From Paraescarpia echinospica (taxonomy: Eukaryota > Annelida > Polychaeta > Sabellida > Siboglinidae): 64,000 nucleotides of DNA. Position numbers and translations under genes: made by a program. This document shows, in pieces, positions 47,057-59,424 of this stretch. The stretch spans positions 66,533,297-66,597,296 of the forward strand of contig CM034538.1 in the NCBI GenBank assembly GCA_020002185.1. The letters run 5' to 3'. The stretch's first letter is position 1. Every line of letters starts with the position of its first letter. Under the pieces are notes generated by a model. It had not been told where the DNA came from, searched no databases, and saw nothing but the letters and a program-made list of their open reading frames with translations.

Positions 47057-48480
47057 ACACACACACACACACACGAAACAGGATGAAAATGGATTTGTTT
47101 AGGTGGGCAGTTCCGTCACTTTGTTTATAATAACGCCTCCTTGCCTTCTACCGAATACCTTCAGCCCGCGATACTGGAATGGAGACGGCAAACAGGCTGT
47201 AGAATAATATTTGCAGCTAGAATGCACCGAAGGGGTAACTTTATTTGTGGTATGATATGTTCTGTCATCATCATCGTCGTCGTCATTATAATCGTCGTCG
47301 TCACCATCACCATCATCATCGTCATCACCATCAACACTTTATTGCTTTGAGGAGACTTCATTTTGCCGGTTTGAGAGACCTTGATAATGAGCGTTAGGGC
47401 GAGACTGCTCGTAGCAGCGGAAGCTACATCGGATGTACAATATCCGTTATGATATAAATACATCACATATATATCCGTTCTCAGCGTGAATCCACACGTC
47501 CCCCCCCTACTCCCACGCCACAACGCGCGCACATTTATCTTTCCAATATCGGCCACAGTCCCAGTTCCCGCGCAAAGTCTGGAGAAAAACGCACGCGACA
47601 GTTGCGCAGCGCGCGTCTGACCTTAGAAGACCCTAAAACGAAAACGGTCGCTGCGATCAAAATCCCGCTATGCGTTGCACCGGTGTCTCTGACAACTTGA
47701 CTGACGCATGCACGGGACGGAGGGTCGAGAATATGCCAGCCACGTTTGAGTTATCCCGAAAGAATCCAGCGTATCTCGTGAGACGTCATTCTGCGAGTTC
47801 TTCCATGGCAGGTCGTGCGTTCTGTAATTAGCATTCGGTCATATGTACACCGGCACTTCGTTGTCCGTGTTTTTATCAAACTCGTGTGTCGGTGTGAGTT
47901 TAGCAGCTGCACTGATTTGGCAGCGATGTGTGATTGATGAGGTAGTTATTTATTGGTGATGTCAATAGAGTTATATAGAGTATATATGCGACCTTTCCCG
48001 CGATTCGTTTTTCTCTCGCGCATTTCGTTTTACGACCATTAAGCGAACACAAAACCTAGAGGAATCTCGTACCCACTACGACATGCAACTTCGTATGTGC
48101 TAATTTAGTATTTGAATGTTAACGAAACAATTGAACCCGCTTAAACTATTTTAAATTGGGCATGTGGAAATGCTACGAAAAACGGCGAAAGTGTCCCCGA
48201 TTTCAGTAAAAGCTATAATTATAATAATGCAAGTATAAAACTATTCACAAACAACATACATGAACAAAACAATAAAGTGCCAAGAGAACCATGTAATATT
48301 TGCAGTCGTCGTGGAGGGTGGAGGCTGGAGGGTGGAGGGTGGAGAGGCGGAGGTTAGCATGGTGGAGGCATGCATGCACACGGAGCCAACAACAGTGGTG
48401 AAAATTAAAGGAGCGACGAGACACCGGAACAGTGTGTAGCACTCGCAGTTGGCTTTGCTTTTCACTACGGTGATGAACTT
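46071..48480. other. Intergenic, microsatellites and CpG-rich patch
   Basis: No gene recognised. Holds a CA tract at 46976-47073, a CATCATCGTCGTC-type triplet tract at 47265-47335, a CpG-rich patch at about 47500-47720, and G-rich GGAGGGTGG repeats at 48310-48345. Confidence 0.5.
46976..47073. repeat. (CA)n microsatellite
   Basis: About 45 CA units with one interruption. Confidence 0.98.
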
Positions 48481-48489
48481 GATCACTGG

Positions 48490-49305
48490 AAAGGTGTTTG
48501 AACAAGAAGAACTACTTGAAGAAAATGCTACATACGGACGACCTAGCAGTGATGGTTATTAGCAAGGAAGTAAAGGAGGAACTACTGAATACATTGCAAA
48601 TGTGGAGTAACATCTTTAGAAAACATGGCTTCAAAATGAATCTGGAGAAGACTGTAGTAATGTGGATAGGTGAACAGGGGGTGGATCTGCATGTAATTGT
48701 TGATGGAAAGACCATTAAACAAGTGGGCAACTCTGTATATGTGGATAGAACACGGTGAGAGGGCGGAGTAAGTAGGGACGTACAGAGGAGGGTGCAAGCT
48801 GTACAAAACAATAGTGAGGCCTCATTTAGAATATTGTATACAAGCGTGGAGGTCATATCGCAAGAAGGACATAGATATGCTAGAAAGAGTACAGAGGAGA
48901 GCGACTAAATGATACAAAAACTGAGGAATGTGGTTTAACAACACTGGAGACCAGGAGATTGAGAGGAGATCAGATAGAAGTGTTTAAAATATTGAATGGT
49001 TATGAAAATATTTATAGAAATATTTTTTCTCAGTTAAGATAGATAGAGAGACTTAGAGGACACGGAGTTTAAAGGAGCAGTGTAGATTAGATATAAGAAA
49101 GTTCTCATTTTCACAAAGGACTGTAAATGAATGGACAGATTATCTGCTGATTGTGTGGGTGCTAGTAGTGTGACTATGTTTGAAAATAAAATCGACACAT
49201 ACCTCAGAAGGGCGGGTAAAAGGTTGGACTCTCGATAAGCCAAGGGCTCCATTGTCCACCTGTCATCTATAGTTAATTCTCTGGGTGGCAAACTTGTTCA
49301 ATCTT
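48490..49305 (+). pseudogene. CR1-like LINE fragment, copy B
   Basis: First part reads MLHTDDLAVMVISKEVKEEL and MNLEKTVVMWIGEQ, an RT palm in which the YADD motif appears as HTDD. Second part reads [20 protein letters not shown] and [11 protein letters not shown], then shifted pieces of the same C-terminal domain as 28962-29425, with several frameshifts. The 3' tail CTTGTTAAA runs directly into the large array. Confidence 0.8.
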
Positions 49306-52300
49306 GTTAAAGGGGCACACAATGCAGGGACACATTGTTTAAAGGGGACATACAATGCAGGGACACACTGTTTAAAGGGGCACACAATGCAGGGACACAT
49401 TGTTTAAAGGGGCACACAATGCAGGGACACACTGTTTAAAGGGAACACACAATGCAGGGACACATTGTTTAAAGGGGACACACAATGCAGGGACATATTG
49501 TTTGAAGGGGCACACAATGCAGGGACACACTGTTTAAAGGGAACACACAATGCAGGGACACACTGTTTAAAGGGGCACACAATGCAGGGACACATTGTTT
49601 AAAGGGAACACACAATGCAGGGACACATTGTTTAAAGGGGACACACAATGCAGGGACACATTGTTTAAAGGGGACACACAATGCAGGGACATATTGTTTA
49701 AAGGGAACACACAATGCAGGGGCACATTGTTTAAAGGGGCACACAATGCAGGGACACACTGTTTAAAGGGGACACACAATGCAGGGACATATTGTTTAAA
49801 GGGGACACACAATGCAGGGACACATTGTTTAAAGGGAACACACAATGCAGGGACACATTGTTTAAAGGGGACACACAATGCAGGGACACACTGTTTAAAG
49901 AAAACACACAATGCAGGGACACATTGTTTAAAGGGGACACACAATGCAGGGACATATTGTTTAAAGGGGGCACACAATGCAGGGACACACTGTTTAAAGG
50001 GAACACACAATGCAGGGACACATTGTTTAAAGGGGACACACAATGCAGGGACATATTGTTTAAAAGGGCACACAATGCAGGGACACACTGTTTAAAGGGA
50101 ACACACAATGCAGGGACACACTGTTTAAAGGGGCACACAATGCAGGGACACATTGTTTAAATGGAACACACAATGCAGGGACACACTGTTTAAAGGGGAC
50201 ACACAATGCAGGGACACATTGTTTAAAGGGGACACACAATGCAGGGACACATTGTTTAAAAGGGACACACAATGCAGGGACACATTGTTTAAAGGGGACA
50301 CACAATGCAAGGACACATTGTTTAAAGGGGACACACAATGCAGGGACACATTGTTTAAAGGGGACACACAATGCAAGGACACATTGTTTAAAGGGGACAC
50401 ACAATGCAAGGACACATTGTTTAAAGGGGACACACAATGCAAGGACACATTGTTTAAAGGGGACACACAATGCAGGGACACATTGTTTAAAGGGGACACA
50501 CAATGCAGGGACATATTGTTTAAAGGGGGCACACAATGCAGGGACACATTGTTTAAAGGGGGTAGACAATGCAGGGACACATTGTTTAAAGGGGCACACA
50601 ATGCAGGGACACATTGTTTAAAGGGAACACACAATGCAGGGACACATTGTTTAAAGGGGACACACAATGCAGGGACACATTGTTTAAAGGGGACACACAA
50701 TGCAGGGACATATTGTTTAAAGGGGACACACAATGCAAGGACACATTGTTTAAAGGGGCACACAATGCAGGGACACTCTGTTTAAAGGGAACACACAATG
50801 CAGGGACACATTGTTTAAAGGGGACACACAATGCAAGGACACATTGTTTAAAGGGGGCACACAATGCAGGGACACATTGTTTAAAGGGGGCACACAATGC
50901 AGGAACACACTGTTTAAAGGGGGCACACAATGCAGGGACACATTGTTTAAAGGGGACACACAATGCAGGGACACATTGTTTAAAGGGGGCACACAATGCA
51001 AGGACACACTGTTTAAAGGGAACACACAATGCAGGGACACACTGTTTAAAGGGGCACACAATGCAGGGACACATTGTTTAAAGGGGCACACAATGCAGGG
51101 ACACATTGTTTAAAGGGAACACACAATGCAGGGACACATTGTTTAAAGGGGGCACACAATGCAGGAACACACTGTTTAAAGGGGGCACACAATGCAGGGA
51201 CACATTGTTTAAAGGGGACACACAATGCAGGGACACATTGTTTAAAGGGGGCACACAATGCAGGGACACACTGTTTAAAGGGGGCACACAATGCAGGGAC
51301 ACATTGTTTAAAGGGGGCACACAATGCAGGAACACACTGTTTAAAGGGGGCACACAATGCAGGGACACATTGTTCAAAGGGGCACACAATGCAGGGACAC
51401 ATTGTTTAAAGGGGCACACAATGCAAGGACACATTGTTTAAAGGGAACACACAATGCAGGGACACATTGTTTAAAGGGGACACACAATGCAGGAACACAC
51501 TGTTTAAAGGGGGCACACAATGCAGGGACACATTGTTTAAAGGGGACACACAATGCAGGGACACATTGTTTAAAGGGGGCACACAATGCAGGGTTTAAAG
51601 GGGGCACACAATGCAGGGACACATTGTTTAAAGGGGGCACACAATGCAGGGACACATTGTTTAAAGGGGGCACACAATGCAGGGACACATTGTTTAAAGG
51701 GGACAATGCAGGGACACATTATTTAAAGGGGGCACACAATGCAGGACACATTGTTTAAAGGGGCACACACAATGCAGACACACATTTAAAGGGGGGACAC
51801 ACAATGGGACACATTGTTTAAAGGGGACACACAATGCAAAGGGGACACACAATGTTTAAAGGGGGACACATTGTTTAAAGGGGACACATTGTTTAAAGGG
51901 GACACACAATGCAAGGACACATTGTTTAAAGGGGACACACAATGCAGGGACACATTGTTTAAAGGGGACACACAATGCAGGGACATATTGTTTAAAGGGG
52001 GCACACAATGCAGGGACACATTGTTTAAAGGGGGTAGACAATGCAGGGACACATTGTTTAAAGGGGCACACAATGCAGGGACACATTGTTTAAAGGGAAC
52101 ACACAATGCAGGGACACATTGTTTAAAGGGGACACACAATGCAGGGACACATTGTTTAAAGGGGACACACAATGCAGGGACACATTGTTTAAATGCAGGG
52201 ACACATGTTTAAATGCAAGGACACATTGTTTAAAGGGGACACACAATGCAGGGACACACTGTTTAAAGGGGACACACACAATTAAAGGGGACATGCAGGA

Positions 52301-53830
52301 CACATTGTTTACACACAATTTGTTTAAAGGGGACACACAATGCAGGGGTTTAAAGGGGGCACACAATGCAGGGACACATTGTTTAAAGGGGGCACAGGGA
52401 CACATTGTTTAAAGGGGCACACAATGTTGTTTAAAGGGAACACACAATGCAGGGACACATTGTTTAAAGGGGACACACAATGCAGGGACACATTGTTTAA
52501 AGGGGACACACAATGCAGGGACATATTGTTTAAAGGGGACACACAATGCAAGGACACATTGTTTAAAGGGGCACACAATGCAGGGACACTCTGTTTAAAG
52601 GGAACACACAATGCAGGGACACATTGTTTAAAGGGGACACACAATGCAAGGACACATTGTTTAAAGGGGGCACACAATGCAGGGACACATTGTTTAAAGG
52701 GGGCACACAATGCAGGAACACACTGTTTAAAGGGGGCACACAATGCAGGGACACATTGTTTAAAGGGGACACACAATGCAGGGACACATTGTTTAAAGGG
52801 GGCACACAATGCAAGGACACACTGTTTAAAGGGAACACACAATGCAGGGACACACTGTTTAAAGGGGCACACAATGCAGGGACACATTGTTTAAAGGGGC
52901 ACACAATGCAGGGACACATTGTTTAAAGGGAACACACAATGCAGGGACACATTGTTTAAAGGGGGCACACAATGCAGGAACACACTGTTTAAAGGGGGCA
53001 CACAATGCAGGGACACATTGTTTAAAGGGGACACACAATGCAGGGACACATTGTTTAAAGGGGGCACACAATGCAGGGACACACTGTTTAAAGGGGGCAC
53101 ACAATGCAGGGACACATTGTTTAAAGGGGGCACACAATGCAGGAACACACTGTTTAAAGGGGGCACACAATGCAGGGACACATTGTTCAAAGGGGCACAC
53201 AATGCAGGGACACATTGTTTAAAGGGGCACACAATGCAAGGACACATTGTTTAAAGGGAACACACAATGCAGGGACACATTGTTTAAAGGGGACACACAA
53301 TGCAGGAACACACTGTTTAAAGGGGGCACACAATGCAGGGACACATTGTTTAAAGGGGACACACAATGCAGGGACATATTGTTTAAAGGGGGCACACAAT
53401 GCAAGGACACATTGTTTAAAGGGGCACACAATGCAGGGACACATTGTTTAAAGGGGGCACACAATGCAGGGACACATTGTTTAAAGGGGGCACACAATGC
53501 AGGGACACATTGTTTAAAGGGGGCATACAATGCAAGGACACATTGTTTAAAGGGGACATACAATGCAGGAACACACTGTTTAAAGGGAACACACAATGCA
53601 GGGACATATTGTTTAAAGGGGGCACACAATGCAAGGACACATTGTTTAAAGGGGCACACAATGCAGGGACACTCTGTTTAAAGGGAACACACAATGCAGG
53701 GACATATTGTTTAAAGGGAGCACACAATGCAGGGACATATTGTTTAAAGGGAACACACAATACAGGGACATATTGTTTAAAGGGAACACACAATGCAGGG
53801 ACATATTGTTTAAAGGGGGCACACAATGCA
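49306..53830. repeat. 4.5-kb minisatellite of a ~32-bp unit, about 140 copies
   Basis: Unit ACACAATGCAGGGACACATT plus GTTTAAAGGGG, 31-34 bp because the G run and AC count vary. The varied length keeps frames open in blocks on both strands; none is a gene. About 50600-51500 is repeated at about 52420-53310 with an offset of 1813 bp. Units at 51580-52440 are irregular, with many truncations. LINE debris flanks both ends. Confidence 0.97.
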
Positions 53831-53834
53831 AGAA

Positions 53835-54290
53835 GAAATGTGGAAGGTAATACGTGTGGCAGAAACTTGAAAAAAACAGCAAAAGGGAAGCCTGCGTGGC
53901 ACCAACTTGCGTATATGGGTTGGGAAAAACTAGCACTGACAGCAGAGATGGCACAGAAACAACTGGACTATGCAAAGTAACACGAGAAGATAGAATGAAG
54001 ATTGGAGGAGCAGCACATTAAGAGAAGAGATCGGATAGTGAAGAAGCACGTGAGACTGAAAGTAGCTTATTGAGATGGGTAGGATACATACATAGAATAG
54101 TAAATAATTACGAATATACAATTAAGCATGAACAGGAGGCGATGAAAGGAGAAGAGGAAGTTGAGATGGAGAGATAGTGTCAAACGATATCTCGAAAGCG
54201 CTGAGATGAACAGTCGAGAGTGGGAGAAAATAGCAAATGATCGTAGTAAGTGGAGAAATATCGTTGAGAGGGTGGAACGGACCAAACGAG
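53835..54290 (+). pseudogene. LINE C-terminal fragment
   Basis: Reads KPAWHQLAYMGWEKLALTA and, after stops, KLRWRDSVKRYLESAEMN and SREWEKIANDRSKWRNIVER. This W...DR..WR..V ending is typical of LINE reverse transcriptases. Broken by stops and shifts. Confidence 0.6.
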
Positions 54291-54369
54291 ATGGCCTCCA
54301 TCCGACAAGTGACGAAAGGGGAAGAAAAAGGTAGATTAACATCAGAAAACCTGATTCGTCATATTAATA

Positions 54370-54600
54370 GACCTGCCATTTTTTTTATTTCGGGAGATTC
54401 ATCAGCGATTCAGCATGCTTCCCGTGTCGCGCTGTCTCGGATCTTGACATCGGAAGACGGGGGGAGGGGGTGCTATTGGAGGTTTCTTGCCGGAACTTCA
54501 GCGGTTCAGCACATCTCAGCACGTCTCCCGTGGTGTCGCGCTGTTTTGGATGATGACATCGGAAGACGGGGTGGGGGTGCTGTTGGAGATTTGAAGCGAA
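54370..54600. repeat. Two diverged tandem copies of ~110 bp
   Basis: Both copies share TTCAGC, CGTGTCGCGCTGT, GACATCGGAAGACGGGG and GGGGGTGCT. Origin unknown. Confidence 0.7.
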
Positions 54601-54659
54601 AGTCCGGGAAATTTGCTGGCTGGAGACCTAGAGATGTACTAAAAAATTAAGGAAACTTT

Positions 54660-57600
54660 CGGAAATTCCGGGAATGTTGGCAGGTATAGATTAAGCCATT
54701 GACCAATATAGGTTTGGAATGGTAACATTTATAGACGGATCTATACAGTTGCTAAATGCACATAGAAGTTTATCAGCTAAACTGCATGAAATACAAATAA
54801 TGCATGTGATGCTGTTAAAAATGTTCGTTTGAGTGTTTGTGGTTTATGACTTAACAATGTACCGTGATATGTAACTATATGTCCACACACTTTCTGCTGA
54901 GCGTCGACCGGTTCAGAAACAGCAGAACGAAGACCCCCAACAGCGAACCATTGCAATGTGACGTCCGGACGTAGAACGTATACGTAGAGCGTACGACCTG
55001 GCACCAGACACCGCGCACCACGTGTGTCACGTGGTTCGTACCACCGCGCGCCAGGTATAATCAATAACAATGCACAAAAAATAAACTTCCAGGAAGCGAG
55101 GACAGTAAACCACGCACAGTTCTCTCGTAACTATGCCTAGCATTCTGTTTAGACAGAGAGTAATGTTCATGGAATCGTACTCGTTCTTACGACATTATTT
55201 TCCCTCGTGGTAAGGAGTCGTCCTTTTTGTTTCCATAATTCATGTTCTTCAGTTTAGATAACTTGTTTCGAATCACATTTAATGTTGTTTTGGACTGAAT
55301 GCCTACTGTATATGTATTCTGTAATAATTACTGGTGATACATTTAGTGTTGTTTTGGACTGGATGCCTATTGTATGTGTATTCTATTATAATTACTGGTG
55401 ATACCAACTTATAAATACTCGAACTGTCCTTTCTAAATAATAACATAACAAGTCTCCGATGTAACAATTAGAAATACTAACATCTTGTGATATTGAAGGC
55501 CGACCACATTTGGCACTTTTTACAGGATGCACACATTTCCTGGGTGGTCCATCTCCAAATTATGGGCCTTTTTGTTGTTTATCCGGACGTAAAACAACGA
55601 CCTTTAATCCACACAATTGTCGTGTCGTAAGTGTGACGCAAAGCTTGGCGCCTGAAGTCCCATTGTAAAGGGATTATTGTAAAAATGTTTTTGTGTAGAT
55701 CGAACAGCGTTTATGTTTCTCTAATAACCTGTATGATTTTAGAGGTAGACTCGATTCGAACTAAACTAAGATTGATGGCAACACTAAAAGAACTCTGAGA
55801 TAATTACCTACTTTCTCGTATTGAACTTACATTGTTTCTTTACTAAGTCTACTACTGCTTTATGTATTCTGGTTCTACTATCGTCTTTAAGTTTAAGGAC
55901 TAGTTGCTCCCAACATCTCCATAACCAATCACTATTTGAAAACAACTTTTATATGGACCCCTCGCAGTCCACAGGTCTGTAGAAACTCCACTACCCTATC
56001 CGCCATCGGGACTAATTCCTTCCGGTGCGACCACTATCGTGAACTTGTTGAACATAAATTCCACCAAAGCTAGCAGAAATGGTCCATTCACCTCTCTATG
56101 GTTATGATTAGCTATTGGTATATTCATAAAGCATTGAGCATTAATGTCACTCATAAAATGCCCCGCTATTTACAGAGTCGTCAAGTGGCCGATCACAGAC
56201 CAGACTGGACTATTTTTGCTAAAACTAACAATACTTTACCTTGACGAAAATAGATAACAAATATATGTGTTTGCGTACTAAACCATAACCAGTGCGATAA
56301 CATGGGAATCATTGTGTGAACTCTGACCTGTCAATGACAATGCCGCTCGATGTTTGAACTGATTAACTAGTCTGAAATCGAAGTCTTTAGTAGACCCTAG
56401 ATCAAACGCACACCCACGCACGCAAACATAAGGCACAAGGTAGGGGCATATAATATTAATAATAATTATTATCATTATTATTATACCACAACGAAGCGCT
56501 GAACTCCGTATAAGCCCTAGTTGATCGAGTTGCGCGAGTTACAATAAAGGAAGTGTTAGCAACGACGAGCAAGCTCAACACTCTACAAAAGTCCCGGTAA
56601 GGCAATGGGGCCTCTCACCAATTTGAGAATCATCATTCTACTGACTGTCATGCGCAAGACGAAAAAGCAAACGTAGGTGAGTTCTTTTCACCTTGTCCGA
56701 GTGTCGAAGTATGGGCTGACGTAGTGTTTGCTGTTCGGATACCGGTGGCTGTGTATTAAGGTGCAGAGATACCGTGTCGCAGTCGAGATTCTTGTCATAG
56801 AATGAGCCAAACATTTGATACCATATCCGACGAGACAAGCTGATGGAAGTACTTTCAGCATGGTTTGAACAGCCGGAAGTTTGAATGGTAATTCATTCTC
56901 CTTGCAAACACATCACTCGAACGCTCGAAGGTGATAAGCTGCCTTCTCAACCAGTCATTGACACGAGTGACATCTGCCTGCCACTCGATATTGAATACGC
57001 TGACGATACAATACTCCGTCAGTTATTTTCGCATTTTCCTGGATCAACTTGAAATAATTGTTCCACGGAGCCTAGCAGAATGGTTCATCGCCACCAACGA
57101 ATCTAAAACCAAACGAACGTAATGTTCAAAGATATACCGACCGAATATTCGAGGAATGGCGGACGACCAAGAAGTTAGGCTCACTATTGAGAATGTTGCA
57201 CGCACTAAGCTGCTCGCAAATGTCGCATTTCATAAGCTGTCGACAGCCTGGTTCAGGCGAAATATCAGATAATAATAATAAGGTTCTTTTGTACCTAAAT
57301 CCTCGGAAATCAAACAAATAGGAGCTTCAAAACAAAAGGATTAGTCAATCTCAAAACCAATAAGCCGTATTAAAGTTGTCAACAGATGTATGGATGCGCC
57401 ATGGAACTAAGGTGGGTATGCAAGTTTATAAAGGTACGTTTTTAAATAAGCATATTCCAAAGAGTCGTCATATTAATAGACCTGCCATTTAAAAGCCCTT
57501 GTTCCAATATTATATTAAACACAGGAACAAAAAGAAAATCGGAATTAAATGATCGAGGCTGGATAGACGTTCTCATTGGAGTAGATACATATAAATATGC
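54660..57600. other. Intergenic, no gene recognised
   Basis: Contains a CpG- and ACGT-rich patch at 54950-55060 with CCACGTG/CACGTGG inverted repeat (55018-55034), and a two-copy ~90-bp repeat near 55280-55405 (TTTTGGACTGAATGCCTA). GTCATATTAATAGACCTGCC occurs at 54358 and again near 57469, so some dispersed element is present. Short frames have no known family. Confidence 0.5.
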
Positions 57601-57611
57601 CGGTTGCACAG

Positions 57612-58078
57612 TTCACAGACACTAAAGACCTCCAATGGCAATAACAGTGCCTGTGTTTGTGATTGTAGTTTCATCCAGTAAGTTCACAGACACTAAAGAC
57701 CTCCAATGGCAATAACAGTGCCTGTGTTTGTGATTATAGTTTCATCCAGTAAGTTCACAGACACTAAAGACCTCCAATGGCAATAACAGTGCCTGTGTTT
57801 GTGATTATAGTTGCATCCAGTAAGTTCACAGACACTAAAGACCTCCAATGACAATAACAGTGCCTGTGTTTGTGATTATAGTTTCATCCAGTATGTTCAC
57901 AGACACTAAAGACCTCCAATGACAATAACAGTGCCTGTGTTTGTGATTATAGTTTCATCCAGTATGTTTACAGACACTAAAGACCTCCAATGACAATAAC
58001 AGTGCCTGTGTTTGTGATTATAGTTGCATCCAGTAAGTTCACAGACACTAAAGTCCTCCAATGACAATAACAGATGTA
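57612..58078. repeat. 71-bp minisatellite, about 6.5 copies
   Basis: Unit contains TTCACAGACACTAAAGACCT, CCAATGGCAATAACAGTGCC and GATTATAGTTTCATCC. Confidence 0.95.
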
Positions 58079-58244
58079 AAGACATAAATACCAGAAATAC
58101 GACTCCCAACGGAAGAGAATCGACTCGTCGAAGAGGTTTCTGAATATTGAACATTCTTCATTGTTATTCATTACAAGCATTATCATCATAATACAGAAAT
58201 ATATATTTACCTGTAGAGTTTCTCGCTGTCTCATAGACAGGAGA

Positions 58245-58510
58245 AGAATAAAAGTGGCAGACAGTGAGTCTCACACAAAGAGGAGAACCACAAAAGTAGC
58301 AGACAGTGAGTCTCACACAAAGAGGAGAACCACAAAAGTAGCAGACAGTGAGTCTCACACAAAGAGGAGAACCACAAAAGTAGCAGACAGTGAGTCTCAC
58401 ACAAAGAGGAGAACCACAAAAGTGGCAGACAGTGAGTCTCACACAAAGAGGAGAACCACAAAAGTGGCAGACAGTGAGTCTCACACAAAGAGGAGAACCA
58501 CAAAAGAAGC
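58245..58510. repeat. 42-bp minisatellite, about 6 copies
   Basis: Unit contains AAAGTAGCAGACAGTGAGTC and CACAAAGAGGAGAACC. With a period of 42 (14 codons), frames stay open on both strands (VADSESHTKRRTT repeats); no wider gene structure supports coding. Confidence 0.94.
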
Positions 58511-58919
58511 AATATTTTAAATAAAAACATAGGCCGCGATCAACAGAAACAGGGAATGACGAACTCTTGCACGCATACAATGACGTTATTGTACCGGAAG
58601 TCACTTGCCAAGACAGCGAGACTCTACGCGTAAATACGAATTAACATTTGGATATGATAATAAGAAGTGTACAGAATAAGTTGCTTGCGTAGTCTCACTC
58701 ATGCCGCTGTGTGTACCCGGCGGACAGTTGCTCCTCGCCTCCGTCAACGGGTCTATTTGAAGAGCTCGCATCAATCAATACCAGCCGAGCAGCAACAAAC
58801 TATTCTAGTGCTGGGATGAGACGTTCTGGGAGGTAAGCAGTGATTCTTCTCCGCCAGCCTCCGACAGCGCCCGGGCAGGTGCGAGGCGGCGTTATGGGTC
58901 CCACTGTATCCCACCCGAC

Positions 58920-59135
58920 GGGACACCCGCTTCTCCCGTGGTGCACTGCTTCCATAGAGTCATGACAGCCCCTACTCCCATGGTGCACTGCTTCCATTCA
59001 GTCATGACAGCCGCTACTCCCGTGATGCACTGCTTCCGTTAGTCATGACACCCGCTACTCCCGTGATGCACTGCTTCCATTTAGCCATGACACCCGCTAT
59101 TCCCATGATGCACTGTTTCCATTCAACCATGACAC
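58920..59135. repeat. 42-bp minisatellite, left block
   Basis: About five copies with CATGACACCCGCTACTCCCG and TGATGCACTGCTTCC. The same family resumes at 61724, on the far side of a LINE. Confidence 0.92.
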
Positions 59136-59424
59136 CGTAGACTCGGGAACAGGGAGGAGGGTTCGGGGGGGGGCAGCTGTCCAATTTATGCGACATCTGG
59201 TTCTTCACCCTCCCATTAAATGTGAGAGTGAATGTTTGTTTTTGTGGCGAGCGTCAATGGCGGGTGGAAATGTAAATTTTATGAGATGGTTAACGTGTTT
59301 TGTCGACTGTGAAAGGTTTGTGCAATGGGAGGGTAGACATATGATGTTCTGCCCTCCCAGTAATAGGCGGCGCAGACATATGGTTTTCACAGAAAGTACC
59401 TTCCCCGTGGATGACACCTGAAAT

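Noticed and set aside
49469..53980. Dozens of cysteine-rich open frames of 100-212 codons on both strands
   Set aside because: They are translations of the ~32-bp tandem repeat; all frames stay open in blocks, and no splice sites or domains accompany them.
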